Shown here: positions 16,280 through 26,931 of the stretch, piece after piece
Numbering within the stretch: the first letter of the stretch is position 1
How the letters are laid out: every line of letters begins with the position of its first letter
Assembly (NCBI RefSeq): GCF_006385805.1
Contig: NZ_VFSG01000001.1
Location: forward strand, 1,302,001-1,366,000
Source of the DNA: Streptococcus xiaochunlingii
GTDB taxonomy: Bacteria; Bacillota; Bacilli; Lactobacillales; Streptococcaceae
Length of the DNA stretch: 64,000 nt
Direction of reading: 5' to 3'
Position numbers and translations under genes: made by a program
The notes under the pieces: model-generated
Told to the model about the DNA's origin: nothing
Database searches by the model: none
The model's input: only the letters and a program-made list of their open reading frames with translations

Positions 16280-19200
16280 TTAGGATTTCCGACGAGCGTA
16301 TTTCACTCTTCCGCCTAGGAAGCCTAAGCCGAGTAGTCCGATCCAAGCTAAGAAACTTGCCTTCTCTGATCCTGTCTGTGGCAGTTTTTCTTGGGACTGC
16401 ACAGGGTCCGGAGTTACTGCTTCTACCACAGGAGAAGGAGGAGTCTCTTTCGAAGCCGTCGGTTTCAGAATTGGAGCAATTCCACTTTCTTTTTTGTCTT
16501 CTGGAGGAAGGAGCGGTTTCGTTTCTTGTGAGTCTTCACTTGGTTTTGTTGGTAGCGGCACTTCGGGAATAACAGGATCTTCTTCCACTTCCTTCGTCCC
16601 GACTTCCGTAATCTGGTCCTGGGCTTCCACTTCGACAAAGGCATCGACTTCTGTCCGAATTTCTTTGCCTCCTTCTTGTCGAACCTCGATCAATTTCAAC
16701 CGGCGTCCGACCTTCCCTGCTTGAAGGATTCGGCTTTCGCCCTTGGCCAAGTCCTTGTTCTCACGCGTTTGACTCTCAAATGGAATCTCCTCCGCTTCGA
16801 TGAGAAGTTCTGGCTTTTCAAGAATCAAATCCCGAACACCTTCTTCTGGGCGTATCTGCGTCAGCGGTTCATAATTGCGAGCATCTTCTAAGATGGTTTC
16901 AAGGGCTTCGACTTGATTAGCTGCAGCAACCAAATCTGGTCGCTCTTGATCCAACAACTGAGTCAAGTCCGTCAATTGTCCTTGAACCGTCGGTTTGAGG
17001 TCTGCTTTCAAGCGATCGAGAGAAGCAGCCTTGATCTTTTCTACTCCTTCTCTGATGATCTGTTGCAGCTCTTCTTGACTGAGCAACTGACTATCTTTCC
17101 CTGATAGGATAAATCGGTCTACCTGGATGGCTCTAGATGACTGAGGGTCATTAAGAGATGGATCCAGGTGCAGGCGTAGCTGGTGGTAGCCTTTTGCTAG
17201 ACCTTGTAAATTGACCAAACTCTGGTCGATCTTGCGTTGGTCTCCGTAGCCACTGAAATAATGATCGCCTTCGATCTCATAATCATGGCCCCGACCTTCT
17301 TCGAAGGCCATTTCTTTTCCATCCAGGGTGACGCTGTAGAGCCCGTGACTTGGATCAACCACTCCTCGAACCTCCACACCTGTGCCCTTAAAGGTAATGA
17401 TCACTTCAATGTGTTTCTTGCCTTCCTCATCGGTCACTTGGTTAAAGCTAGACCAAGATTCTGTGCCATTTGAGAAGTTTGGATTGTCTGTCTCGTGCTG
17501 CCAACCCTCACTGTAATGCAGTTTTGGATCTTGGTCATCTACTTCTTTGCGATTTTCTGGAAGCAGGTCCTCGTTCATCACTTGGACTGTCAGTTCTGGA
17601 ATAAAGCCGACCAGGCTTCCCTGATCCGGATGCAGCAATTTGACCTTAAAGTCATAGACATCGGTCGCTTTTCCTGCAAAATCAAGAGTTGGAACTTGGA
17701 CTGTTTTTTCCGTCTCTCCATCTGCGAACTCAAGGGTGACATTGGTATCTTTGTAGACCTTGCCATGAACCCCTGTTCCTGGTTCTGTGATCAATTTGAG
17801 ACTGGCACTTCCTTTAGAGCCACCTTTTCTCTTGACGACGACTTGCGCTGGGTCGCCTTTCTTAACAGCTAGGATTGGCTGAGCAAACTCAAAGAGACCC
17901 TTTTCTTGGTTATTGAGGGCATAAATCCCTTCCGTTGCGATCGCATCTCCCTTGCTATTGACCAAGGTCAAGGTGTGGGATCCTGCTGCCAAGTCCGGTG
18001 TTTCATAGACCTTTTGGCTACGTTTGCGGCTTGGGCTTTGGGTATTGACGGTCGCTAGTTTTTGGCCATCGACATAGACATCCATTTCCCCATGACCAGG
18101 GTCGACAGTTGCGACCACATAGGCCTTGGTGCCTTCAAACTGATAGGTCACCGAAGCTCCTTTTTCCTTGGTCCACATAGAGGTGCCTCGGACGCCTTCT
18201 CCCTCTTCATTCCATTGGCTATTGGCCCGGTCAGCTGTCCGGTCAGAATGATAAGTCAAACCAAGTGGATAGCCATCGGTTTCTTCAATACTGGCTGGCG
18301 TCTTATAGACAGAGACTCCGTTCAAGATTGGAGTAGCTTGGGCATCGGTGATGGACACCCGGATATAGCGGCTATCAACAGGTTGTCCTTTGATCAAACG
18401 GCGGTATCCTACGGTTGAACCAGCTCCAAAAGGAACCCATTGGCCATTCACAGCCACATCGATGGTGAAGCCAGAAATCCGTTGGCCTTTCTCGATGGTT
18501 TCCTTGAGCTCGACCACATCAAAGTGTTGCTCTTTTCCAAGATCGAGCACAAAAGAGCCGGTCTTGGCATCATCTGCAGGTGCCCAACTGGTCTTTTCAT
18601 CGCCATCTGTCAAATGGCTGGCTGAATAATGAGCATTGCGTCGTGTCGAGTCAGCTTCGACCAAAGCTCCTGCCGCATAGTCCACACTGTAGAGTTGGTC
18701 CAAAGTCTGGCGGAATTCTTTCAAACGGGCTACATCGGCATCCGCAAATTTCCCATCTTGATTGGGTGGAATATTGAGCAAAAGCGGGGTTCCACGGCCG
18801 ACCGATTTGAAGTAAATGTCCATCAATTCGCGCAAGGACTTAGGCTCTTGGTTGTCATGGTAGAACCAGCCGGAGCGAATAGAAACATCCGCTTCTCCCA
18901 CTGAGTATTGCTTCCCTTCCGGATCCCCGTGATTGAGGTAACTATTGGATGGATTGTTGCGGATCTTATCCGGATTGACCTTATGCCAAACTGGATCTCC
19001 AGCAATTCCCTTTTCATTTCCGATCCAACGAACATTGGTGGGCTCAGCCGAGAAGATGGCAATGTCCCCTTGGGCCTTACGAATAGCATCAAACCACTTG
19101 TCGAAGGTATAGGTGACTTTTTGAGCCCCATCGCCCCGCGCTCCATCCATCCAGACTTCTACGAACTTGCCCTTGTTTCCATATTTTGGATCTTCAAGGA

Positions 19201-19969
19201 TTTCTTTGAGCTGGTTGAGATAGTACTCGTTGTATTGGTCCTCTGTATCCACATGGTAGAGCGGGCTGTGAGCATCCCAAGGCGAGAGGTAGACCCCCAT
19301 ATCCATGTCATACTTGCTGGCAGAAGCAGAAACCTCGGCTAGGATATCGCCTTTCCCTTCCTTCCAACCGCTTTTAGCAATGGTATGGTCGGTGTATTTA
19401 GAAGGGTACAAGAGGAAGCCATCGTGGTGCTTGACGACCATGATGGTTCGTTTGAAGCCAGCATCCTTGAGTGTTTTGATCCACTGATCGGTATCCAGAT
19501 GCTCTGGATAGAAATAATAAGGGTCTTCTTGCCCATCTCCCCACTCACGATCGTAGTAAGTATTCATCCCAAAGTGGATGAAAGCTGCTAGTTCTTCGCG
19601 GTGGTATTGCATCTGAGCCTTGCTTGGAAGTGGTCCATAATCCGCAATCTCAGGCTCCTCATCTAGAGAAGGGGCTGGTTGGCTTGCTTCTGTCCCTTGG
19701 CTAACTGCACGATTTTCTTTCTCACTCGTTACGAGCGAGGAATGTTCTGATTCTTCTTGGTGCTCGTTCACAGTTTTCTCCTCCTTTCCTTGTTCTCCTG
19801 CATTTCTCGTTTCAACCCGTTCTTCACGTGGTTCACTATTCTCAGCTTGTTCCTCTGCGTAGCTGGTAGTGACTCCTAAAAAACAAGTCGCTACGACTAC
19901 CGAGCAGACGCCTACTGAGAGCTTGCGAATGCCAAATCGATTTCTCTTATCAAATAATCTTTTTCCCAT
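16280..19969 (-). CDS. cell-wall-anchored GH29 alpha-L-fucosidase, multidomain
   Basis: 1229 residues, exported and sortase-anchored. A YSIRK-type signal (FGIRKLSVGVCSVV, 12-25) is followed by a charged linker to about 105. The GH29 catalytic domain (about 107-420) has the likely nucleophile D275 in VWMDGARG. An F5/8-type C domain follows (about 435-560), then a beta-sandwich carbohydrate-binding-like module, a Calx-beta-like domain with GTGVHGKVYKDTNVTL, and a second copy of the beta-sandwich module. A helical FIVAR-like region and a G5 domain (LLIEAEEIPFESQTRENKDL) come next. LPQTG lies at about 1196 before a hydrophobic stretch and ARRKS. It should remove fucose from host glycans at the cell surface. 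It follows the beta-galactosidase by 103 bases, probably on the same transcript. AAAGGAATGG precedes the ATG. Confidence 0.9.
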   Translation of the reverse strand: MGKRLFDKRNRFGIRKLSVGVCSVVVATCFLGVTTSYAEEQAENSEPREERVETRNAGEQGKEEKTVNEHQEESEHSSLVTSEKENRAVSQGTEASQPAPSLDEEPEIADYGPLPSKAQMQYHREELAAFIHFGMNTYYDREWGDGQEDPYYFYPEHLDTDQWIKTLKDAGFKRTIMVVKHHDGFLLYPSKYTDHTIAKSGWKEGKGDILAEVSASASKYDMDMGVYLSPWDAHSPLYHVDTEDQYNEYYLNQLKEILEDPKYGNKGKFVEVWMDGARGDGAQKVTYTFDKWFDAIRKAQGDIAIFSAEPTNVRWIGNEKGIAGDPVWHKVNPDKIRNNPSNSYLNHGDPEGKQYSVGEADVSIRSGWFYHDNQEPKSLRELMDIYFKSVGRGTPLLLNIPPNQDGKFADADVARLKEFRQTLDQLYSVDYAAGALVEADSTRRNAHYSASHLTDGDEKTSWAPADDAKTGSFVLDLGKEQHFDVVELKETIEKGQRISGFTIDVAVNGQWVPFGAGSTVGYRRLIKGQPVDSRYIRVSITDAQATPILNGVSVYKTPASIEETDGYPLGLTYHSDRTADRANSQWNEEGEGVRGTSMWTKEKGASVTYQFEGTKAYVVATVDPGHGEMDVYVDGQKLATVNTQSPSRKRSQKVYETPDLAAGSHTLTLVNSKGDAIATEGIYALNNQEKGLFEFAQPILAVKKGDPAQVVVKRKGGSKGSASLKLITEPGTGVHGKVYKDTNVTLEFADGETEKTVQVPTLDFAGKATDVYDFKVKLLHPDQGSLVGFIPELTVQVMNEDLLPENRKEVDDQDPKLHYSEGWQHETDNPNFSNGTESWSSFNQVTDEEGKKHIEVIITFKGTGVEVRGVVDPSHGLYSVTLDGKEMAFEEGRGHDYEIEGDHYFSGYGDQRKIDQSLVNLQGLAKGYHQLRLHLDPSLNDPQSSRAIQVDRFILSGKDSQLLSQEELQQIIREGVEKIKAASLDRLKADLKPTVQGQLTDLTQLLDQERPDLVAAANQVEALETILEDARNYEPLTQIRPEEGVRDLILEKPELLIEAEEIPFESQTRENKDLAKGESRILQAGKVGRRLKLIEVRQEGGKEIRTEVDAFVEVEAQDQITEVGTKEVEEDPVIPEVPLPTKPSEDSQETKPLLPPEDKKESGIAPILKPTASKETPPSPVVEAVTPDPVQSQEKLPQTGSEKASFLAWIGLLGLGFLGGRVKYARRKS

Positions 19970-19990
19970 ATTCCATTCCTTTATGTCATC

Positions 19991-20032
19991 AGGTAAAGAG
20001 GGTGGGGCTTCCCCATCCTCTTTCTGTTACCT
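19991..20032 (-). other. strong intercistronic hairpin between galactosidase and fucosidase genes
   Basis: AGGTAA...TTACCT outer and AAAGAGG/CCTCTTT with GGGG/CCCC inner pairing give a long stem in the 103-base gap. No T-run follows on the minus strand, so it looks like a processing or stability element or a weak attenuator rather than a full terminator. Confidence 0.55.
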
Positions 20033-20072
20033 GTGAACTTTTCACCGTATAGTTGCTGGCTTATCCAGCTTT

Positions 20073-23000
20073 TTACTTGGCCTTATCGGCTCTTTTTTTC
20101 TGATCATCCAGCACAGCACCGGCAAGACCTGCTGCTAAGAGACCTGCCACAAGGCTTGCGACGCTTTCTTCCGTTCCTGTATTTGGTAATCTACCTTCGG
20201 AAACTGGAGCAGCTGAAACTGCTGGTGTTTGAGCTGTTTTCTCGACTTCCTTCCCTACTGCATCTGTCCCTTCCTGACGCACTGCTTTGACCTCAAGAGA
20301 TGCTTGAGGAGTTGGGGTAGCTACTGGTCCTTCTGAGCCATGAGGATATTCTGGGTTCGGAAGCGGTTGTGGCTCTGGCCGTGGTTGCGGTTGTGGCTCT
20401 GGTTGTGGCTGAGGTTCTGGCTGTGGCTCTGGTTGTGGAGTGTCTGGAAGTACTTCTTTCGTGCCCACCTCTGTGATTTCTGCCACTGGATCTAGCTCTA
20501 CAAAGGCATCCAGTTGCTTCCGGCTTTCCACACCATTTTCTTGAGAGACTTCCACCAAGCGCAATTTGCGGCCTTTTTGACCTTCTTGAACCACACGTTT
20601 CTCACCTTTTGGAAGATCCGCATTTGGACGTTCTAAGCGTTCAAAGTCCATCTCCTCTGCCTCAATGATGAGCTCTGACTTCGTATGGACCAAATTCTTC
20701 ACACCATCTTCAGGAATAGCGGTTCCTGTAGGTGCTTTTGCGGATAGAGAAAGTTGATATACTTTTTCGAGCTTGCCATCTTCTGAGACAACCTTGACAA
20801 GAACCGGAGCATTGGCACTTTTAGCATCCACGACCGTAACGGCTGTTCCATTCTTGCCTTGTGCTGAAACGATTGGACGGTCTCCCTCATACTCTAGATG
20901 ATAATCTGTCACATCTGGTTTAAAGCCTTCTAGGTCTTTGCCATTCACTTGGATGGTGACATCAGTTGTTGCCTGAGCCTCTTCTGTTGGGGCATAGGCA
21001 CTCAATTCAATGATTCCGATACCTTTTAGATGTTCATCGCGGACCATTCTTAAACGGATGGCTTTGGTTCTGGTTTCATTGAAGCTGAGGTTAGAGATAT
21101 AACCAGGCTCAAAGGCATAATCCAAGCTATACGGGATTTCTTCCCAGTTAGAGGCCTGGTTAAATGGATGATCTGGAAGATTTTTCAAATTGCCGTAATC
21201 ATCTGGGACATCAAAGTATGGACCAATATAGCGTTCAAGAACAGTTTTCGTTGGCAGACCGGTTTCCTGATCTGCAAAGAAGTCGACCGCTACTTTATTG
21301 ACCAAACGCTCTGTTACTCGACCATTTTTCTTAAAGATGAGACCAGCAAACACTTCGGTTTGATCCGGTTCTCTCTTCCAGTTGGTCCAACGGTAGTACT
21401 CGTTGTAGCCACCATCATTGATGTAATCGATATAGTCGATTTGATTTGGATCGAGATCGTTGGTTTCACTAGCAAATGCTCTGGTATCCTCTGCATTGTA
21501 GTCACGGTTCACAGAGAGGATTTCTCCTGTCTTTTCTGACACCCGGACGGTCAGCTGAGCTGTCAGATCATAACCGAGAACCTTTCCTTCTAACGTAAAG
21601 ATGCCTTCATGAGAAAGTGCATCAGCTGGGATAGCCTGCCAGTCCACCGTAAGTTCCTTGCGTTCGTAACCTGTGTCCCCTTTGAAGTAGACACCTACTG
21701 TAGATGGTAGAACCAGATCTTGACCGACTTTCACAAAACGTCTGCCTGCTTCTACTGCTACTGGGGCAGCTTGTTTCAGTTTTTCTGCATCACTTGTGAG
21801 ATGGAGGCGGTATTCTTGTAAGATAGTACCATCTTCCGCTTTATGGACGACACGGATTGGCTCACCTTCATGGACGCTTGGCACAACCGTTGCAAGACCG
21901 TGATGGCTAGCTGTCGCTTCCACTTGTGGATAAGCCCGATCACGCGCATCGATGTAGTAATCGGTCACACTTGGATTAACTCCTGGTAAAACCTCACCGT
22001 TGACACGAATGGTCACCTGGCTCTTTTCTTCTGCCGCAACCTTATTGGCAAATACCTGAATCTCTGAAATAGAGCTTCCACGTTTGCCTTCTGGTGTCTT
22101 CATGCGAATCCGAACGGCATAGGTGTCGACTTTATCAAAACTGAAATGATTCATCTTGCCAGCTGCTACCGGTTCTTCAACGGTTAGGTTGCTGACTTCT
22201 TTCCAGTTGGCTGGATTGTTAAATGGATGGTCTGTTTCGTCTTTGACGCGATTTGGATTGCTTGGAACAGTTGGGATTTGCTCCCCTACATAGTACTCAA
22301 TCACGTATTCACTTGGAGCTCCAACGCCGTGGTCTTCATGGAAACCAACATGGAGGTTGTCCACTGCTCGCTTGGTCAAGATACCAGAATCTCCAAACAA
22401 GATACCAACCGAATCTTCCGCATTGTCACGGCCCCAGTTGGTCCAACGGTTGGCTGGAGCATCGGTAAAGGAGATGACCTTGTCATTGACCTTAACAACT
22501 GGATCCGCATCGTTAGAGTCACTTGCAAAGGCGAGTGGCAAGACAGATCCTGTCCATTGCTCTGCTACATTGGCTCCTTTGACTGTGGTGCTAGAAACAC
22601 GAATATGAAGACGGGTTGGAAGGTTGGTTCCTTCTACACGGCCGGAGAGGACAACTTCTCCTTCTTGGGCCAAGAGTTGCGGATCGACCGCATCCCAGGC
22701 CACCTTGGCAGTATAGGTCTTGCCATTGGAGTGATAGGTCCGTACGCTTTCTGGAAGGGCTGGTTTTTCACCTACTGGAGTGGTAGTGCTGACTTCTTCT
22801 ACAGCGATAATGCCTTCAACTGTGACTTGGGCTTGGGCTTCTTTTTCCACACCTTCTACATGACCTGTGATTGTAAAGCTATGGTAATCCTTGACTTGAT
22901 CTGCTGTCACGGCATCCCAGGTCACACGTTTTTCTTTCGGGAATCCCTTGTCATACTCGACCAAGACTGTCTCTGGAAGAGCTGGCAAAACATTTCGATC

Positions 23001-26000
23001 CGTACTAATCCGTACAGGACGCACCTTGACAACCGTCTTTTCTTCAGGATTTGGCGTGATGGTAAAGGTGACTTCTCCCGTTTGTCCTTGGAAGCTAGCT
23101 TCTAAATGAACCAATCCTGCTTCCCGTAGTTCCAAACCTTTCTTGCTTGCGACCGCTTTTCCTTGGCTACCAGCTCTTGTCTTCACATCGATTTGATCTG
23201 CTTTGAGACTTGCCTGGCTACCATCTTGGTAATGGGCAATGACTTCAAGTGGTACCGTTTGGTCTTCCTTGAGTTCCTGTCCTTCTGGCAGACGCAATTC
23301 TAGGCGCTGGATCTGTGGACTTTCTTCTTGGAATTGGATAGCATAGGTCTGGACAGCTCCCGTATCCTGAGCAATCACAAAGATTTGAGCTTTCAAACCA
23401 TTTTCACGGCTAGCTTGTAGGACCGTCACTTGGGCATTTTCTGCACTTGCTGTGACTTGACCATGCTCTTGCCCATAAGTCAATGGGCGGAAAATAGTAT
23501 GGTTGCCACTACCAAATTTTGGAAGGGCTACTCCATCTAGTTGCACGGTTGGTTTCTTAGCCTTGCTGACTGTTCCACCTGCAACCACTAGAGTCGCTTG
23601 GACGGTTTCCCCATTGCCTAGGTGTCCTGTCGCTTTCAAACGAGCACCTGGTGTGGACAACTGATCTTCTTGACCAGCTTCCAAGGTCCATTGATCAACT
23701 TCATAGCCAACTGTCCGGCCATCTGTGAAGACCAATTGCACAGTCTTATCCACTGTCGCTAGATCTGCTCCCTGTGGGATTTGTTTGATAACTGGAAGGA
23801 CTTGCTCCACACCGATCACATCGACCAGAGCTTCGACCGTCCGTCCTTGAACATGACCTGTCACACGGACTTGGCCAGCACGACTATAGTCTGCTGCATC
23901 CCATTCAACGGCTTCTTCTTGGGCCTTGCCATCACTATAGACTACATTGACCTTACTTGGCAAGGTTGGCTTTTCTCCTAGATAAGCACTTTGTCGAACA
24001 GGTTCCACACCTAATACAGTGCGTTCTGCTTGGTCCTTCTTACCTGTAAAGAGGCTGACTTGGTCTGACTGCAAGCGGTCTGAGTCTGCGTGCAGGGTAA
24101 AGGCACCTGCTTGCTCAGTCGATTTGACAATGACAACCCCTTTGCCGTTAAAGGCCCGACGTTGCCATGAGCCATCTTCCTGCGCTTTGTAGCGTTCCCG
24201 GCTAGCTTGTTCCCCGTTGTCGACACCGACAATTTGGCCTTGGCCATGCAAATGGAAATGCACCAAGTTATTGGCAGTTGGTACGACACGGCCTGCTTCA
24301 TCGACAATCTCATAGGTAATATAAGTCAAATCCTTGCCGTCTGCCGCAATGGCGTGTTCTTCTTTCAATAGACGAACACCGGCTGGCTTTCCAGCTGTTT
24401 CGATCTGATCGCGGGCAATCACTTCTCCTGCTTCGTTGCGGGCAATAGCTTCCACCTTACCTGGCACATAAGGAACCAACCATTCTAGATAGAGTTCATC
24501 CGGATTTGCCCCTTCTTGGTAGGTCCGGTCATCTGCTGTGGTCTTCTTGGTAAAGGTCTTGACTCCTTGTGATTCCCCATTGACAATCAATTCCACACTG
24601 TGGGCATTGGAGAAGGCACGAACAGGAATCCGACCTTCTTCATCCATGACACGATTGGCTAATTCTGGATTGTCCCAGTTCCAATGTGGTAAGAGATGGA
24701 CCATTGGATGTTTCTCAGCCGATACCCATTGACTTTGGTAAAGGTAAAAATCATTCTTTGGAAGTCCGGCAGTATCGACAATACCGAAATAAGAACTTTT
24801 CACAGGTGTGTCATTTTGGTTGTGCCATGGGGTTGGCTCGCCGATATAGTCCGTACCTGTCCAGATAAATTGTCCTGCATAGCCGGCATGATCGCGGTCA
24901 AAGGTCCAAGAGGCTGTCGCTGTCCGACCCCAACCAACCCGGTCATTTCCATAGTCTGATTGTTCATAATGGCGGTCTTCTTGGTTGCTTCCGACCCACT
25001 CTCTTTCAGGATGGTAGTAAGAGCCCCGAGTCCGCGTTGCAGAAGAGGTTTCAGAACCATAAATGAGCCAGTTTGGATGTTTAGCGCGTAGGCTTTCATA
25101 GTTGGCCTCTGAGTAGTTAAATCCAACCGCATCGAGCTCTGCCGCTACCTTTTCATGCCCTCCTGATCCATCACCAAAGCGGAATTTATCAGCTCCCATG
25201 GTGACATAGCGAGTTGCATCCACTTCCTTGATGGTCTTGACCAGACGACGAACGGTTGCGACAGACTTATCAGATCCATCTGCTTCACCGACTTCGTTAC
25301 CGATTGACCACATCACAATAGAAGGATTGTTCTTGCCTCGCTCTACCATGGTCCGAAGGTCATAGTCAGACCACTTATCCCCTTTTCGAGCTTCTGGATG
25401 CGTTGCATCCTTTTCAAAGAATCGACCGTAATCGTATTGTTTCTTGCCACCATACCAGGTATCAAAGGCTTCTTCTTGGACCATCAAGCCCAACTCGGCC
25501 GCAATTTGCAGGGTTTGTTCACTCGCTGGGTTGTGGGTCGTCCGGATGGCATTGACCCCCATGTCCTTCATCTGTTTGAGACGGCGGTATTCAGCCTTGT
25601 AATTTTCCTCAGCTCCGAGGGCCCCATGGTCATGGTGAAGGGAAACACCGTGGAATTTCGTAGCCGCTCCGTTAAGGAAGAAGCCCCCTTCTGGTGTCCA
25701 GTTGAGATAGCGATAACCAAAACGTTCCTTTTGCACATCGACCAATTGCGAATCCCGATAAACCCGTGTATACAGAGTATAAAGAGCTGGGTTATTGGTT
25801 TTGACATCCCAGAGGGTTGGTTTTTCAACACGAAGGGTATGAGACAGGTTGATCTCTTGACCAGCCAAAACGGATTGCACTTCACTGCGCACCTTTTCAC
25901 TGACCACTTGACCATTTTGATCGACGATTTCGTATTCCGCATACACACTGTGGGCTTGATCATCTTGGTTGACAATACGACTCTTCACAAGAGTATCGAC

Positions 26001-26903
26001 TGCCCCATTCTGTTGTTCTTCTAACTTTGGACTAGTGATGGTGGTCCCATACTTAGCTACATGGACCTTATCCGTCACACTGAGTTTGACATCACGATAA
26101 ATCCCACTTCCAGAATACCAACGACTACTTGGCTGTTGGTTGACCACATGAACCGCGATGGTGTTTTCACTTCCATCCGAATTCAAATAAGGGGTAATAT
26201 CATAAGAAAAGGCATTGTAGCCATTTGGATAATGACCCACGAATTGTCCGTTTACATAGACTTTGGAATCCATGTAAACTCCACCAAATTCCAAGCGAAC
26301 TTTCTTATCTAGATCTTTATCATCCAAACGGAAGGTCTTGCGATACCAAGCATCCCCACCGTTTAATTGTCCCCCTTCATTTTGAGCCGGAGAATTGTGA
26401 TCGAAGTCAAAGAAGATTGACCAATCATGTGGCAAATCTAATTTTTTCCAGTTTTTGACATCCACCTGGCGACCTTCTGCACCAGGAGCTGCATTTAACT
26501 TGAAATACCAGTCCTTGTTAAAATCTCGTTCGCGATCTTGCACCATGTCCTCCGCTACTTGTTTTTGATCCTTCGCAGCCTCTTCAATAGCCCCAGCAGA
26601 ACGTTCACTTGTTTGAGGTTCCACCTGTGGCTTTTCGATTTCGCTCTCATTTCTTTCAGGAGTAATCACAGCAGGTGCCTCTACGGTTGTTGAAGCTTTA
26701 TCACTTGTCCCAACTTCTCCATTCGTCACCTCTGACGCTTCCCTTGTGGCTGTCATCTCCTCTTCTGTTACAGCTCTTCCTTCTTCTTCAGCTAAGACAG
26801 ATGGAGCTCCAAAAAAAGATACACCGATTAATACAGAACAAGCTCCAACCGCGAGCTTGCGAATACTAAATACACTGCACTTTTCAAAAAAAGACTTTCC
26901 CAT
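20073..26903 (-). CDS. bgaA: cell-wall-anchored GH2 beta-galactosidase, BgaA-like
   Basis: 2276 residues from MGKSFFEKCS; GGAGGTTAAAT before this ATG favours it over the one 21 bases upstream. A YSIRK signal (SIRKLAVGACSVL) leads to a GH2 sugar-binding, Ig-like and TIM-barrel set (about 125-720), with acid/base E537 in SIGNEVGE and nucleophile E618 in YGSETSS. DUF4982-like and several bacterial Ig-like (Big_4) domains follow. Two CBM71-like modules come next, each with an RWTNW core and a DHPFN...NW motif, then a G5 domain, a PQPEPQP-type wall-spanning stretch, and LPNTG at about 2239. Pneumococcal BgaA has the same layout and removes terminal beta-1,4-galactose from host N-glycans and aids adherence. 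The C-terminal G5 region is closely related to that of the neighbouring fucosidase. Confidence 0.93.
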   Translation of the reverse strand: MGKSFFEKCSVFSIRKLAVGACSVLIGVSFFGAPSVLAEEEGRAVTEEEMTATREASEVTNGEVGTSDKASTTVEAPAVITPERNESEIEKPQVEPQTSERSAGAIEEAAKDQKQVAEDMVQDRERDFNKDWYFKLNAAPGAEGRQVDVKNWKKLDLPHDWSIFFDFDHNSPAQNEGGQLNGGDAWYRKTFRLDDKDLDKKVRLEFGGVYMDSKVYVNGQFVGHYPNGYNAFSYDITPYLNSDGSENTIAVHVVNQQPSSRWYSGSGIYRDVKLSVTDKVHVAKYGTTITSPKLEEQQNGAVDTLVKSRIVNQDDQAHSVYAEYEIVDQNGQVVSEKVRSEVQSVLAGQEINLSHTLRVEKPTLWDVKTNNPALYTLYTRVYRDSQLVDVQKERFGYRYLNWTPEGGFFLNGAATKFHGVSLHHDHGALGAEENYKAEYRRLKQMKDMGVNAIRTTHNPASEQTLQIAAELGLMVQEEAFDTWYGGKKQYDYGRFFEKDATHPEARKGDKWSDYDLRTMVERGKNNPSIVMWSIGNEVGEADGSDKSVATVRRLVKTIKEVDATRYVTMGADKFRFGDGSGGHEKVAAELDAVGFNYSEANYESLRAKHPNWLIYGSETSSATRTRGSYYHPEREWVGSNQEDRHYEQSDYGNDRVGWGRTATASWTFDRDHAGYAGQFIWTGTDYIGEPTPWHNQNDTPVKSSYFGIVDTAGLPKNDFYLYQSQWVSAEKHPMVHLLPHWNWDNPELANRVMDEEGRIPVRAFSNAHSVELIVNGESQGVKTFTKKTTADDRTYQEGANPDELYLEWLVPYVPGKVEAIARNEAGEVIARDQIETAGKPAGVRLLKEEHAIAADGKDLTYITYEIVDEAGRVVPTANNLVHFHLHGQGQIVGVDNGEQASRERYKAQEDGSWQRRAFNGKGVVIVKSTEQAGAFTLHADSDRLQSDQVSLFTGKKDQAERTVLGVEPVRQSAYLGEKPTLPSKVNVVYSDGKAQEEAVEWDAADYSRAGQVRVTGHVQGRTVEALVDVIGVEQVLPVIKQIPQGADLATVDKTVQLVFTDGRTVGYEVDQWTLEAGQEDQLSTPGARLKATGHLGNGETVQATLVVAGGTVSKAKKPTVQLDGVALPKFGSGNHTIFRPLTYGQEHGQVTASAENAQVTVLQASRENGLKAQIFVIAQDTGAVQTYAIQFQEESPQIQRLELRLPEGQELKEDQTVPLEVIAHYQDGSQASLKADQIDVKTRAGSQGKAVASKKGLELREAGLVHLEASFQGQTGEVTFTITPNPEEKTVVKVRPVRISTDRNVLPALPETVLVEYDKGFPKEKRVTWDAVTADQVKDYHSFTITGHVEGVEKEAQAQVTVEGIIAVEEVSTTTPVGEKPALPESVRTYHSNGKTYTAKVAWDAVDPQLLAQEGEVVLSGRVEGTNLPTRLHIRVSSTTVKGANVAEQWTGSVLPLAFASDSNDADPVVKVNDKVISFTDAPANRWTNWGRDNAEDSVGILFGDSGILTKRAVDNLHVGFHEDHGVGAPSEYVIEYYVGEQIPTVPSNPNRVKDETDHPFNNPANWKEVSNLTVEEPVAAGKMNHFSFDKVDTYAVRIRMKTPEGKRGSSISEIQVFANKVAAEEKSQVTIRVNGEVLPGVNPSVTDYYIDARDRAYPQVEATASHHGLATVVPSVHEGEPIRVVHKAEDGTILQEYRLHLTSDAEKLKQAAPVAVEAGRRFVKVGQDLVLPSTVGVYFKGDTGYERKELTVDWQAIPADALSHEGIFTLEGKVLGYDLTAQLTVRVSEKTGEILSVNRDYNAEDTRAFASETNDLDPNQIDYIDYINDGGYNEYYRWTNWKREPDQTEVFAGLIFKKNGRVTERLVNKVAVDFFADQETGLPTKTVLERYIGPYFDVPDDYGNLKNLPDHPFNQASNWEEIPYSLDYAFEPGYISNLSFNETRTKAIRLRMVRDEHLKGIGIIELSAYAPTEEAQATTDVTIQVNGKDLEGFKPDVTDYHLEYEGDRPIVSAQGKNGTAVTVVDAKSANAPVLVKVVSEDGKLEKVYQLSLSAKAPTGTAIPEDGVKNLVHTKSELIIEAEEMDFERLERPNADLPKGEKRVVQEGQKGRKLRLVEVSQENGVESRKQLDAFVELDPVAEITEVGTKEVLPDTPQPEPQPEPQPQPEPQPQPRPEPQPLPNPEYPHGSEGPVATPTPQASLEVKAVRQEGTDAVGKEVEKTAQTPAVSAAPVSEGRLPNTGTEESVASLVAGLLAAGLAGAVLDDQKKRADKAK

Positions 26904-26931
26904 ATTTAACCTCCATTTAAACAATTAATAT

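Noticed and set aside
22227-23105. 292-codon frame antisense to bgaA
   Set aside because: Long shadow frames are expected opposite a 6.8-kb gene of this composition; no domain, no ribosome binding site, residue composition unlike real proteins.
25398-26024. 208-codon frame antisense to bgaA
   Set aside because: Same reasoning; it mirrors the GH2 domain coding sequence.
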